A DNA stretch of 64,000 nucleotides from Pleurodeles waltl (taxonomy: Eukaryota; Chordata; Amphibia; Caudata; Salamandridae). Where the stretch lies: the NCBI RefSeq assembly GCF_031143425.1, contig NC_090438.1, forward strand, positions 758,101,823 through 758,165,822, written 5' to 3'. Shown piece by piece: positions 33,383 through 46,739 of this stretch. The notes beneath the pieces were generated by a model. That model was given only the letters and a program-made list of their open reading frames with translations. It made no database searches and had not been told where the DNA came from. Every line of letters starts with the position of its first letter. The stretch's first letter is position 1. Made by a program: the position numbers and the translations under genes.

Positions 33383-34370
33383 TACAGGTGCGCATAATCA
33401 TTATTGTTTTTTTTTTAAATCTCTCTTTTGTGACTATCCCTAAGATTTGTTAATACATTTTGTCCACGAGTTATACACTAGACTTAATTGACATAAAATA
33501 TTGTGAGATTATCAGAATTAACATCATGTTGCATCACATCCTTGAATTCTGTGACACTGGTCATATGATGTCACTTCCTGTGATGCCACTGAAGTCGAAA
33601 GGTGTGTGGATATCACCTCTACCACCCCCTGGCATTTTTGTGAATTGATGTTCATGGTGGATGGACAGCACTGACGGAGGGCTTGTCAGCTGTAACCCGA
33701 CTTGAAGCCCCTGCAGTTCCATGGGGAACGAAGTTTCACCGGAGGGAATTGGAAGCACAGTAAAGATTTGCAGCATCACTCCTCAAACGCCTTGATTTCC
33801 TGTGCGGTTGATGATGGTCCAGGGAACCTGCAGCACATTAGGGTCTAGCAAAGGTGTTGGTTCTTTGGCCAGTGACCTCAATGGAGTGAGACTTAATCTG
33901 GGTGCACTTGCACCTTACCTTCAATACCAAAGTGGCGGATAAGATCAAGTCTCACTTTGTTTTTTTGTGCTTGCATTGTACTTTGAAATACCTGAAGAAT
34001 TTGAGCTGGAAGTTAAGCAGCCGCTGGAACAGCTTTTAACCAGAACTGCACCCGCAGCTTGGAGGGGAACTTGTGCGAAGGCTATCACTTCTTCTAATGC
34101 TTGGGAATGTAGAACTTCACCTCCAGTCTCAAACTGCCTTTGGGTACATTAGGGAGCATTGGTCACAAGAAGAAAAGCTGTGGGTAGAGCATTAAGGCCA
34201 TCATCTGCTCTTTTTTTTTATTTGTTGCCCTAAGTGTGCCAGGTATAACCAGATGTGGGTTCCGGACTCACTGTGCCATTAGATTCAAGCTAGCCTGGCT
34301 GATGAGGGGTGATATCCGAAAGCCAGTTCCAGGATGCTCGTTTCTGGTCCAGGAAGGACCTGGCAGGCAA
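33383..34370. other. EXOC2 intron, no gene seen
   Basis: Mixed-composition sequence without a coding signal or repeat structure that I can support. Confidence 0.4.
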
Positions 34371-35530
34371 AGAGATATAGAAGCTGACATATAAAGAGGT
34401 GAGGAAGAAGGAGGCAAAATGAGAGTGAGGCATAGAAAGGCAAGTCATGAAGAGACGGTGATGAGGCAGAAAAATAGAAAAGGTTAGGTTGAAGGTTAGA
34501 AAGAGATGTACTGTAGAGTGAGAAAGAAAAGTGGTGAAGCAGACACACAGGTGAGATAGGCAAAGAGAAGTGAGACTGATACAGGAGCAGAGAGAATGGT
34601 GAGGGAGAGAGGGTCACCAAAAAGAATACAAGGCTTAGAGAGATGCTGCGTAATGACAGAAACAAATGTAGAGAAAGTGAGGTAGCGAGAAAGGAAAAAG
34701 GTAGTGAGAGAGGTAGAAGGAACATGGGTGGAAAATTAAGGGAGGTGGAGGGATGAAGTAGCAAAGGAATAGGGAGTAAGTAGAGGTTAGGTAGTCAGAG
34801 AGAGATATGGAGTAGAATGATATGAGGGGGCGAGTGAGATGTGAATTAGAGAAATAAAGAGGCCAAAGGCAGAAACGGTGAGATAAAGACAGTAAGATGT
34901 GAGGTACAGCGAAAGAAGAGGTTGATAAAGTGGTAACAGACGGAAGTGATAGAGGGAGGTAAGATAGAAAGAGCATTGCGGTGCTGAGTGAGGAATGAGG
35001 TAGAGAGAGATTAGCAAGAAAGAGGTTTAGAAGAGGCTATGTAGAGGTAGGTACAGAGAGGTAGAAAAAAGGAGGTTCAGAGAAGAATAGTGGGGGAAGA
35101 ATTTGTGTATGTATGTAGAGATGGGCAATAGAGAAAGAGCAAGCAAGGGAAAAGGTAGAAGAGAAGAGTTTAAATAAGGCAAGACAGACAGATAGGCTAG
35201 AAAGAGGGTAGTACAAGGAGAAAGTAGGAAACGGTCTAGAAAGCTGGACGGAGATTTGGTGAGCAGTGAGGTGCAGAGAGACTAGGTATAACAAAACAGA
35301 GAGCTAAAGTAGAGAAAGGTGACATAACTGGGGGCAGAATGAGTCAATGTACAGACGGAGGGAAAGTGTTAGAAAAAGACAGAGCAGAAGAGAGAGGCTA
35401 AGCTGGTAGAGAGATGACAGAGCACGAGATAGGTGAGTGGAGAAAGACGCAGAGTGTTGATGTAGGAATAGGTAGAGAGACTGAATGAGAGGCAGAGAAA
35501 TGGACACAGGGCCCCTAGGAAGTTGCCTAT
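34370..35530. repeat. Purine-rich low-complexity tract
   Basis: About 1.15 kb in which the plus strand is strongly purine-biased, with loose AGAGA, GAAAGG and GTAGAG words and no fixed period. The leucine/serine/proline-rich open frames on the minus strand are a consequence. Confidence 0.85.
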
Positions 35531-36009
35531 TTTGCCCGTCCACGCTTTAGGACATTTCTGACAGGATGAATTAGAGAAAGTGCAGTTGGAGTTAAACAGA
35601 GGCAGATAACGAAAACAATACTGGCCTCCAGAAGTAAAATCACTATCTTTTTAACAGGTGTCTCACAGAAAGACTGAACACATTTGTACAGTATTAAGGC
35701 AACAACTACCTCTCTGGTATCTTATTAGTAGCGATAGGCTTCACTTGGAAATTTGAGACGGTTCATTAAAGCTGTGCATTAAAGTTGGCACAGATTTGTG
35801 GATACAGGTTTTGTAATATGAATTAAGCCAACCAGAAGTTACTTTCCTTTACATGCAAGATCCCAAAACATAATATAATTAGATTACTACAGCCATTAGG
35901 TTCACACACATCGACCTTAACATAAAATACTGTCCTCTAACAAGTCCTGCAATTGTCATTGAGTTTCTTGGAATATTGTACCATGAAAATAACTGAATAC
36001 AATCCTCAC
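35531..36009. other. EXOC2 intron next to an exon donor
   Basis: Plain AT-rich intron. The donor GTGAGG of the exon on its right begins at 36009 on the minus strand. Confidence 0.5.
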
Positions 36010-36091
36010 CTTTTTTAAACACCTGCACCTCAGTCTTCCCAAACAAGGACTTGGCTTTTTCATAGTCATTAATGACCACATCGTAATCCCC
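36010..36091 (-). CDS. EXOC2: EXOC2 (exocyst subunit Sec5) internal coding exon, middle of three
   Basis: This 82-base exon encodes [20 protein letters not shown] then EVQVFKK plus one base, a sequence I recognise as vertebrate EXOC2 (about residues 297-323). The acceptor AG is at 36093-36092 and the donor GTGAGG starts at 36009 on the minus strand. It begins in phase 0, directly continuing the exon at 38389-38534, and its spare base joins the two leading bases of the exon at 7040-7142. The intron after it is 28.9 kb and holds two complete DIRS elements. Confidence 0.95.
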
Positions 36092-38388
36092 CTTTAAATC
36101 AAAAAAGGATTCAGGTTAGTGGGGTTTTTGATAAGAGCCTGGATTTCCCATATCGTAATTCTTTCCGCATTAACATAAATAACAGCTTAAAGTAACTGGT
36201 GGCGGAGGCGGAGGATTTCTGGGCTAAAAGCCACCATCTATGGCGCAACATCCTGGACATCTACATCATGACTTGCTAGGATGTGTTGGAGCACTGTCCT
36301 CTCCAGAAAGTTGCCTCACCTTGCCTAGGGTGTAGGTGTGTGCTATTGGAGTACTGAGAGTATATATTCAGCAGTAGTACGCTGGCTATCATTTAGACTT
36401 CTGTGTATCTTGATGCCTTTGGACTCTCGCCTACATGTTCTTTGATTCTTGGTGAGCGTTCATTGTTCTTTGGGCCCCACTTGTAGAAAAGAGCCACACC
36501 AACCTCAGGTCATTCAGTTTCAAGAGACCGGAGTCCCACTTGCATAAGGGTTTGTTTTTGTATGTGCATTTCATGTTGGAGCACCATTTTCTTTTTCCTC
36601 ACTGTTGAGTCTTTACTTAAAGACCTTACTGGTGATTTGAGAGACTCTCAGAGCCATGTGGCTGGTATAAATCTGGTATCCGGTCTCAAACAGACACCTT
36701 ATGTCACAGAAGCTTCACTTAGGGGTGGCACACTCCTATGGATGCTGGGGCTCTGCTGTCTGAGTGTTCTGCCCACATTTCTACCACTATACTAAAAGTG
36801 CATAATATATGGTTATTGACCATTACTGTAACACAAAATGCAAACCCTTGCTGAAAGTGAGGGTCAAGCAAGCTAGGGCAGTAAAATCTGTGGTAGCTAG
36901 CATGTGTGCATAAGTGAACCTACAACTGCCATCAGACAGATTGTTCAAGTCTGGGGAAATTACAATCCAGGTCTCAGGAACCTGCAATGCCTCTTAAGGC
37001 CTCACTTCTCATGACACACAGCAGGTAGCCTTGGACAGCTCTTTAGGTTTCAGCCCTGCAGTGTTAGGTGCTACATGCCAATCAGCTTGTGATTTCACCT
37101 TTCCCCAATTTATGTGACGAGTTAGGAAAGGGTGGGGCGTAAAAAAAAAATAGAAAGCTGCACCTAACGTCACATGCTGCAGGACTGCTGAGGCTCCAGC
37201 TTTCAGTATTTTGTAGGAACTCTGACCGGGAGGGAGATGATAGTCTGCGTGGAGGGTCACAGGAGCACTCCTTGCTGAGGCACTGCCGGACCTGTGCAGG
37301 TAGCTGTGCTAAGCGGAAAAATGGTCATGAATGCTTTGTGTGTAGATGGGAGTGAGAGTGTTTGAGACACAAGCACTGGAAGTAGGGCTGTGGGGAGTTC
37401 TGCAGCACCCCCAAAATAACCTTGCAGGAGATCAGAAAGTGAATAAGCAACAAAACTACCTCTACATTTTGTCACATGCACGGTGAATTCAAAGATCGCG
37501 GTCAAATGTCCGCCCATGTCTTCAGACAATTTGCATATTCTTTTAACATAAAGGTGGTTGTTTAGTTGGTTTTTTTTACTGCAAACTGAGAGGAGTTTGT
37601 CAAGTTAACTATATGACAATCTTGCTGGGGGCATGGGGAGTGTGAAAAGAAAGACTAAGACCTTTTAAAAATATTTCAGCAGTCAGTACAGCGCATACAA
37701 AGCTTATTTTCTGGTAATTTTGAAATGTGATGGAAACAAAACAAAACGAATGGAGCTAAACAAATCAGGACAATTTACTTGGTGATGTAAAAATGATCAA
37801 TATTTGTGGAAACAACATTTCCTCGCATTATCTTGTGTGTCCTATAGAGCTTAGCAGCAAAACTGCATGTCTATGCAAAGCTAGTGACCATTTCAATAGA
37901 ATGTGTGCCGGCTGACAATGTGCTCCCACATCATGACAGTGTGCTCCACAATGTGCCAGAGGTTGCTTATCACACCCCTGCCACTCTCCTGCACAGTGGG
38001 TATTGGCTCATTTGCCACACTTGGTCTTAGTGTGACGCTAGGATTTTTCATAATCCATATCACTTCAGCGATGTAACATTGATGGCAGCAGCCCCACTCT
38101 GAAAATTGTTCCAGCTCCACTGGTTTGAGTGCATTAGTAAGTGTGTACATGTGAGAGACTGTATGAGTATAAAAATAAGCATGAGAGTAAGAGTAAGAGA
38201 GGGTGAGTGAAAGAGTAAATCAGCAAGTAATGGCTCACAAAAGACTTACTCAGAACACCGGTTCTATGTATGCGTACTCACATGACACTAAGTTTCTTTT
38301 CTAAATTGACTAGACAAAAAAAATTAAAAATACAGTTGGAGCAGACAAATGCTGATGTTTTTGTATTTCGCTATTGGAAATATTTTAC
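36092..38388. other. EXOC2 intron, 2.3 kb, no gene seen
   Basis: Intron between two confirmed EXOC2 exons. I see no clear mobile element in it. Confidence 0.5.
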
Positions 38389-38534
38389 CTTTTGAATATT
38401 TTTTTCAATATTTAGTGGGAGATTGAAAAGAAATTTAAAACGCTGGAGTACATTTAGAGCATTTCTTGTTGAATCTGCTTTGTCTTTGCGGCCTAGCACT
38501 TCCTGGAACAGTGTGTCGGCAGTATTGCTTGCTC
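38389..38534 (-). CDS. EXOC2: EXOC2 (exocyst subunit Sec5) internal coding exon, most upstream of three
   Basis: This 146-base exon encodes, after two leading bases, 48 codons from [19 protein letters not shown] through [20 protein letters not shown], matching the EXOC2 helical region just after the N-terminal part (about residues 249-296). The acceptor AG is at 38536-38535 after a T-rich tract, and the donor GTAAAA starts at 38388. It ends in phase 0, as the next exon requires. The exon before it was not found and probably lies beyond the window. Confidence 0.95.
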
Positions 38535-41500
38535 CTAAAAACAAAAAGAGAAAGAGGTATGAGCGAGGCGCTAGAAATAAAGAAACGAATTTGGAAACAA
38601 GGAGCTTAAACCCATTACAAAGTAACTTTCAACTTTAAGCTAGTAAAGTACAACGGTTTGTATAGCATGCAGATTATGGTTCCAGGTTAGACAAGTCAGG
38701 TGACCTTAATATTTTGTCCTGTCCAGCTATGCAGCAATGTATGGAAGTTACACTCTTGCTATTGGCTGTTCTGGCAGGGCTCTGAAAGCCGACTTAGATG
38801 ATCACATTTCCCTTCCTGTTGCTCGCAGCTATCTACCTGGGGTTGGAAAGTCTTAGTGGGTCAACAGTGGTCCTTATTCATGCTCCACCTCCCCTAGAAT
38901 ATAATATATGTGGGTGCGCTAAGTGAAATATGGCAATCAGTACCATTATGTATTTTGAGGAAGGCCACAAAAGGAAAAACCTTGCGTGCCATGATGCCCC
39001 TTATCGCCCTCAACAATATTCAATTGCATATTATTCACAACAGATCTGGGTGTATGGTTAATGCAGTGCTGCACTTTTAAGCGTTTAACTTCTTTAAAAA
39101 AAAAAAAAAAGGAAAATAATTTTTTTTTTATTTAGCATGGACCAGTGGTAAAATCCTTACATTGAACTTGACATTTGGAATGTGGCAATAAATGTGGGAA
39201 CGTAAGTTTATTAGTACACTTACTTCAAGTAGTAAAACGTTTTATTGACAAACACATTCACTGGCATAACACATAAACACACAGAGTAACTTTGGTTCCT
39301 GAATGTGCTGGAAAACTCCCAGACACAAGAGAAGGCTCTACTCCGAGTTGTGTGACATTAAAACGTGTTTTTGGAGGACGTTCAGACGTGTGGCCAGATC
39401 ACAAAACATTCTTGATCAGAGATATACTATGTCATTAGTCTTAAGATAAGGTAGTTGTTGGTGCAAGCACCTTTGGCCACCGCATTATGAAATCAAGTTT
39501 CTGGAGGTGGTAGTGGGTGAGAAAAATGCATGCGCATAGTTGTGTGTTGCATTTTGCTGTGGTAGCATGTTCTATTTGTTTTGTGCTGCATAATCCATTG
39601 CGGTGGTGTTGTACTGCGTGTTGTGTTTTGAAAATATTGTGGTGCCTTGTTAGGTGGTGTGCTTTTTATGCCGCTTTGTATAACTGTGATTTATTAGGTT
39701 GTCCAATTATGACATGTCAAAAAAGGCTGCTACAATTCCAGCAGAAAGCAGCACGTCTTTAAACTTTCTGTGTCAGACAACCATTTACCAGTATAAGGGG
39801 GTAAAACAAGGATGCCCAAAAGAGCGACAAAGGCTGACTTAAATTAGCACTTGCAGTCCTCACTTTTTGTAATGCAGCCCCTAATGTCGACCACAATGTT
39901 AGGTCAGTGCAGGACTAGGAACCATAATTAGCTCGGCCAAAAATGACAATACAGCCCAAACACAGCTATAGGCTACAAATAGCATGGGGCAATTGGGGCC
40001 CTCATGGCAGAAGCATGGTAGCCCATCACCTCTGGATGAAAGCAGTTCGCTACTTCGCTACCCTGCTCTCTACTAGGCACATACCAGAGTGCAGAATGGC
40101 CAAAGCAGCTGATCTCCTGAACTTCTAACACACAAACATGCGCTGAACACAATGGTCTTGTTCACGGAGCACATACACGGTGTTACCCTTGAGAAAGGTC
40201 GTCTTCTTGTCAGCTTTGCAAGGTAAATCACACCCTTTCACTCCGTGTTTTACCGTTTTTCACATAATCCTCCTGGATTAGCAGTGGAACGACTGCGTTG
40301 TACACTTTTTATAATTGTGCTGCACTTGCAGTAGCTGAGCGTTGCAAGACCAAGGGATAGGAATGCAAGTGTTTGTACCAGCGACAGGCTCACTGTCCAG
40401 GTTTAAAGGCTCATCATGTAACGTGAGAGCATAGCAGTGCTAGCCCTTTGCCCGTACTAGTCTCTAGAAGTAGCCCCCGACCCTACACCTGGAAAAAAAA
40501 GGCAAGGGTCTGCCTGTTCTACTGGTAGACCTCCCGGTTAGCTGGAAAGATAAGGCCCATATCATTGAAGCTTTTGGTGAAGTGGCGTTTACCGTTTGTC
40601 ACATACATGAGTGAAGTAGTATCTAGCGTTTTGCCGTGCATGAAACACTGGTTTCCTCAAAATACGCACTTTTATGTACAATTGGGGTACATTGGTGTTG
40701 CAGTTTAGTTAACAGCGGTCTAATAGCACTGGGGTTTAACTTTTGCTCAATTTTCTTGGGTTATCGTTTACATCTGCTGTGGGTGCATGATTTGATATTG
40801 CTCAGTTGACATTTGTTTCACAAACATTTTTTTGTCTTAACAGTTTTACAGTTTTGTCGCATGGCACTATCATTAACACACCGGGTAGGGATGAATTTTG
40901 GCGAGTAGATTTAAGGCATGTTTGACCTGCACTCGGATTCATGTATTGCATGTGACACGTTGATCATTTTCTAAAACATTAACTCTATTTCTCAAAAGAT
41001 TGTTATGAAAATACTTTTTTTTTTAATGTTTCCCATTACAGTTAACCCTTAATGAAGGTTTTTTTTTTTCAGAAATGCATTGGGTTTTGGATACAACCGT
41101 TTATGCGCGATGAATATCGAATTGTCAGATTCTGTTGCTAGGAGTGTGGAACAACATTCTGCATGAACTTTGAACGATGACATCACCACGACTTCAATAA
41201 AGCAATTGAAGTACTGGAGAGCACTATCCTTGCTTTGACTAAATTGTTTCGCCATCGTTGATTTTGGTTTAAACTGGAAGCCTGACGGCTTGACGCCTCT
41301 GCTCTCTGGGTCTGGTTTGCCACTTGTTTACCAGGTACTGTAAAATGTTTACGTGGGCGATGGGTAGAGCACGCACCATTGTTGCAGACCAAAGATTTCG
41401 TTGATGCTACAACAAAGTGAATTCTGATTATTGTATGAACATTTTATGTTTACAATCAGAGTGAATTCTAACACATTTTTCATTAGTTTTATCAATCATT

Positions 41501-41750
41501 TTCTGTCCAATCAAGTTAGTTTGCACCTGTCATCAGGTCATTTGATGAGATCAAACACATTACCAAAAAGAAAGCGGACACCTTAGAAGAAGCATTAGAG
41601 ATTTATTAGCTTATACAGGCATCAAGGTCATTTGTGACATACGTGGGGTCCATATCTCAACAGCTGAAACAACGAATAGCTAACTAGGCAGGAAATCAAT
41701 CAGCGTGATTAAATGCCACAACTGTAATTCAATACTTATTTGCCACCCCA
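38535..41750. other. Probable EXOC2 intron, no gene seen
   Basis: AT-rich sequence with an A-run at about 39095-39110 and a tiny LINE-RT-like trace (IRGVKQGCP near 39793-39822). Nothing else supportable. Confidence 0.4.
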
Positions 41751-42931
41751 GAAGATAGGCACTAAATGCCCACAGGGTAGGGTTAGTAGTATTTAAAAAG
41801 AAGGACATGTATTTTTAATATTTTATGTCCTTTAAGTGAAACGCCTCCCAATCATTTTTATACTGTGGGAAGGCTAGCACACCATAGACTAACACTGGTT
41901 TGCCTTATTACATTTAGTAATCAATAAATTACCATCTGTGGCAGAAGTATTTCTCTAGCTGCCCCCAAACTGAATTTAAAATCCTCTGTAATGGTAAAGT
42001 TGTATTTTACATTATTATTTTGGAAATGCCACTTTTAGAAAGATGGCATTTCCCCGCCTAAAGTTTCTGGGACCTTTTTGTGAGTGGCCAGCTAGCGGTA
42101 GAGGGGAGTGAGACTTTGACAGGATTGCTGGAGAGGAGCTGTGCCCTACCCTAGTTAGACTTCAAAGTGATCTACCCCAGCACACACAAAGGAGCCGAAC
42201 ACCCAGCCAGCCCCTGAATTGTGTTTCACTAGCCAGACTGGGGCTAAACCCATGGAAGAGGAAAGAACGGATCTGATTTGGGGGATAAAGGATTGACCCC
42301 CAACAGGCAGGCAACTGTGTATAAAAGAGGCACCATCAGAACGCAAAATCAGAATATTCCTGGACCTGGGAAGATTCAGAAGCAGGACTGCCCTGCTGTC
42401 AGAAAGAGGAAGACTGGACCTGCATACTTTAAACCCAGGACCCGAGAAGTGACTACAAGGGTCAGCTAAAGCAACAGGGACACATCAACCTGCAAGAGGC
42501 CTTTTTCTGCAACTGCCCAGCTCCACAGGGCTGGAACCTGCTGTTGCCTCTACTTGCTACCCTGTGATTCTTTAAGTGCATTCCCTGATGTCCTGGGGTG
42601 CTTTAGAAGTGTACTACAGTCAGAAGGTAAAATCTTTGACCTGGACAAACCTCTTTGGTGTATCTGATTCATGTTCCCTCGTGGTCAGCATCAAATTCTC
42701 TCTAGGACCTGTTCTACCATGACTATTGACTGTTATTGGCACTTTGAACTTCTAGGCGCTATTTTCACTTAAACCTTTACAAAAATTACAAATCAAGTTC
42801 ATGTGAATTATAGTCATTTCAGTGTCATTTTGTTTATTAAATGATATTTCATTTTTCTGATTCGTTTTGGCATTTTTATTGTTTGCTATAACTTTATTAT
42901 AGTTTTACTACCATATCAAAACTTTACACAT
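41750..42931. repeat. Probable dispersed repeat, left part, split by Harbinger
   Basis: Sequence up to the Harbinger left end, which seems to continue at 53396 after it. I recall a similar salamander repeat, but cannot name its class. It has no gene. Confidence 0.35.
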
Positions 42932-43505
42932 GGGGGGTCATTCTGACCTCGGCGGTAAAAGCCACTTACCGCCGGTCAGAAGGCCGCCACAATACCGCCG
43001 CGGTCAGCCGCCACGGACATTCTGACCCACAACTGCAAAACCTCCGAAAATCCGCCCTCCACTGCAGTCCGCCACATCAGCGGCCAGCGGTAAACTGGAG
43101 AAGACCAAACCTCCACCGCCACGCCAACAGAAATACGCCCATCCCATTATGACCCGCAAATCCACGCGGCGGTCATTCAACCGCGGTAGACCCCGCCGCG
43201 GTCAAAATACACACACCTTTACAAACCCCTACCACATTGGACAATTTGAAAGGCACACACCTGAAACCCATACACACACCACTCCCACACATCCAATACC
43301 ATAAAAAACACACACCCACATCACCCACAAACCCCTAACAACAAAAACCAGAGACGAAGGAGAGAGAGACACACATCAGAGAATAGATAGCCAGACACAC
43401 AGAGGCACACCGCAACATCACACACACCACATAGAAGCACAAAGCACCACACACCAACACACACATCATCACATACACCACCCCACACCTCATACACACC
43501 ACCCC

Positions 43506-44976
43506 ATGGCACCACAAAGGCACCCACGCTTTTCGGACCAAGAACTCCGGGTCATGGTGGAGGAGATCATAAGAGTGGAACCCCAGCTCTTCGGCTCACA
43601 GGTCCAGCACACCACCATAGCGAGGAAGGCGGAGCTCTGGCAGCGGATCGTGGACAGGGTCAATGCGGTGGGACAGCATCCCAGAAATAGAGAGGACATC
43701 TGCAAACGATGGAACGACCTACAGGGGAAGGTGCGCTCGATGGTCTCGCGACACAACATCGCAGTGCAGAAGACTGGCGGGGGACCCCCACCCACTCCAC
43801 CCGAATTCACAACATGGGAGCAGGAGGTACTCAACATCCTGCATCCTGATGGCCTCGCTGGAGTACACGGAGGAATGGACTCTGGTAAGTACAAGGCCAA
43901 CCACTTCACCCCACCCCCAGCATGCTAACCCTCACCCTCACCCCCAACCCCCCAGCACACATCCTCCCTGAGAATGTCTCCCCAGCACAACCCACCCAAC
44001 ACCAACCCCTGCATGCCACCCCCAAACTATGGACACCCATCACCTAAGCATGACCACTGCACATACCCATCACCCCCCCCACAAAACACCCTCACAACAC
44101 CTCCCCCAAGGGAATGCCAGCACTAGGGGACAAGGGCACCTATAAAACGCAAGCTAATGCACACACAGAAACAATAACCATACCCTCTTACCCCATGCAG
44201 GACCCGAACGACAACACACCGGTCAGGAGGGACCAGAAATGTCCATCCCACCCCTGGAACAGACCACTAGTGATGACAGCAGCTCTGTCGACCTGGAACC
44301 TGACGACCAGCCCGGACCATCGGGGACCTCTGGGCAGTCGGTTCCCCTCACCCAGACACAGGCCACTGCAGACCCAACCCCCTCTGGGAACAACCGCACA
44401 GCTCCCACCCAGCGGGCCCATGCCTCTGTCTCTAGGACAGGTCAAGCAGCGGTGTGTCTACCACTACAGGGCCCCCAGGGTAACCCACCAACCCAACAAC
44501 AACAGGGACCTGGGGGCAGTGGAAGTGGGCACACCGTCCAGGGGACAGAGGCCCAGGGAAACAGGGCAACTCGGAGGGCTGCTGTGCGACAGGGGGGGGA
44601 GGAGAGGCCCAGGGAACCCACTCTCCAAGAGGCCCTCAACACCATCATGGCTGCCTACCACCACTCACAAGAGACGATGGCGACGGTACTGGCCAGGTTC
44701 CAGGAGATCCAGGCACAGCAGGAGCAACGCTACATGGGGTTCAGCGACCAACTAACCAACATCTCAACCGCTATGGGGAGCATCGTCCAGGCCCTGAACC
44801 GCATAGAGGACACGTTTCGGGACCATGTGGCATCACACCGGGCCCCTGTCACTACCCAGGAACAGGAACAGCCTACCACCTCCGCCGGCGCTAGTGGACA
44901 GGAGGCCCCACCACAACGACAGCCCCCCAGAACCCCACCTCCTGCTGAACAACAACCGCCCGCAAAAGGAGCCTGA
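43506..44976 (+). CDS. Harbinger Myb/SANT-like DNA-binding protein 1 (two exons)
   Basis: Helper protein thought to bind element ends and bring the transposase to DNA. Exon 1 is 43506-43884 (donor GTAAGT), exon 2 is 44201-44976 (acceptor CATGCAG). One spare base plus two make a glycine codon, giving 384 aa without stops. Residues about 8-85 form a Myb/SANT-like domain (FSDQELRVMVEEI, LWQRIVDRVN, ICKRWNDLQGKVRSM). A proline/serine/glutamine-rich middle follows, then a helical segment likely to be a coiled coil (YHHSQETMATVLARFQEIQA and on). An AATAAA lies downstream at 45214. It is convergent with the transposase. Confidence 0.82.
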
Positions 44977-45213
44977 GATAAAAAAAAACGACAGAGTAGG
45001 ATGTCAAGTCCCCCGCCAGCATCACATACCCCCTGAAGTCCTCCCACTGTCCCACATGGCCACCCTGTCAAACCTTGAACTGCCCCTGCTCCATCCTGCC
45101 ACAGGCGTATGGACAATGCACCTGTGAGACTGAGAACTGGACTCCGCCATGGACATTACTCCACCCCCACCCATCACTGTTTCACCATCATGTACCAATA
45201 TCTATGCACTAAT

Positions 45214-45219
45214 AATAAA
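45214..45219 (+). terminator. Likely polyadenylation signal of Myb-like gene 1
   Basis: AATAAA about 240 bases after the stop at 44976, on the same strand. Confidence 0.5.
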
Positions 45220-45507
45220 TCACACATTGCACTGAAATCAATCAGGACTCTGGCTGTCTTATTTACAAATGTATGACACATTACATATCAATTACGTATT
45301 GTGAACATTGTGAATTACACATACCGAGGTAACTTAGCATTAGTCCATGGGCCAACCAAGCCGAGGTCACGCAGTGGCTCATACAGCACAGAAAAGGGAA
45401 GGGAAATTCAAACATCATGTCCATAGGTCTGAGGGGAAACCGACAAAGTTGAGATGCAGGAGGCTTTCAGGAAATGTAAAATGGCATGGGTGATCATTAC
45501 CTGTGTG

Positions 45508-46492
45508 CTACTGGAAATACTGTGCTATTACTCTGTCCCTGTTGTCTGTGTCGTCCTCGGAGTCTTCCTCCTCTTCACTCTCCGCAGGCTCCACAGCTAC
45601 TTCAACACCACCATCTGCACCATCCTCCTGCAGGAAAGGGACCTGACGTCGCAATGCCAGATTGTGAAGCATACAGCAGGCCACGATGATGTGGCACACC
45701 TTCTTTGGTGAGTACATCAGGGATCCCCCAGTCATATGCAGGCACCTAAACCTGGCCTTCAGGAGGCCAAAGGTCCTTTCGATGATCCTCCTAGTTCGCC
45801 CATGGGCCTCATTGTACCGTTCCTCTGCCCTGGTCCGGGGATTCCTTACTGGGGTCAGTAGCCAGAGTCACCTATTAGCCACACACGTTGTCTCTGTAGC
45901 TGCTCCATCACATACTATTTCGCATCACATACGCGTCATGCACTGACCCAGGGAACTTGGCATTTACATGGGAGATGTACTGGTCAGCCAAACAGACCAC
46001 CTGGACATTCATCGAATGATAACTTTTTCTGTTTCGGTACACCTGCTCATCGTCTTTTGGGGGTACCAAAGCCACATGGGTCCCATCAATGGCACCAATG
46101 ATGTTGGGGATATGTCCAAGGGCATAGAAATCACCCTTCACTGTAGGCAAGTCACCCTCCTCTGGGAAAATGATGTAGCTCCGCATGAGTTTCATCAGGG
46201 CAGACAACACTCTACTCAAAATCTTTGAAAACATAGGCTGAGACATTCCAGACGACATGGCCACTGTGGTCTGGAATTACCCACTTGCCAAAAAATGGAG
46301 GACTGACAAAACCTGCACCAGAGGGGGAATCCCTGTGGGTTGGCGGATGGGGGACATCAGGGCTGGCTCCAGCTGGGCACACAGTTCATGGATAGTGGCT
46401 CGGTCAAGTCGGTATCGTAGTATGATGTGGCGTTCTTCCATTGTCGACAGGTCCACCAGCGGTCGGTACACGCGAGGATTCCTCCTTCTCAT
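45508..46492 (-). pseudogene. HARBI1-like DDE transposase, broken
   Basis: Transposase of the PIF/Harbinger family, which cuts and pastes the element. From an ATG at 46490-46492 it reads MRRRNPRVYRPLVDLS, then SQPMFSKILSRVLSAL, IGAIDGTHVALVPP (first catalytic D), RNRKSYHSMNVQ and HVNAKFPGSVHDAY. GDSGY (second D) and RRIIERTFGLLKARF (E) are readable further on. A TAA at 46277-46279 interrupts the frame; another stop and a deletion after GDSGY with frameshifts (about 45740-45910) break the rest. An acceptor-like TTCCTAG just upstream suggests an upstream exon. All three catalytic acids survive but the gene cannot make a full protein. Confidence 0.9.
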
Positions 46493-46739
46493 CGCAAGTC
46501 CCAGCAGACGGTGCCTAGGAAGGACAACATGGAGCACAGAGTCAGCCAAACCACAGGTACGTACAGACAGCTTGCACAGTTAAAGAATGGCAATGGGTTG
46601 AAAGGCGTGTATGTGTGGCAATGCAAGGCCTAGGCCTGTGTGTCGCATTCAAAATTAAGCCATGTAGGCCCTTGAAATGGTGGCTGCCTGACCTTTGAAG
46701 TGGGACAATGGGATGTGAGGTCAATGCGCTGGCGGGGCA

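Noticed and set aside
34285..35543. Minus-strand leucine/serine-rich frames resembling membrane proteins
   Set aside because: They follow from the purine bias of the plus strand and have no conserved motif.
39095..39110. A-run as the tail of a retroposon
   Set aside because: No target duplication or retroposon body could be found next to it.
39793..39822. LINE RT motif IRGVKQGCP
   Set aside because: Only about ten residues match, with stops around it; too short to call an element.
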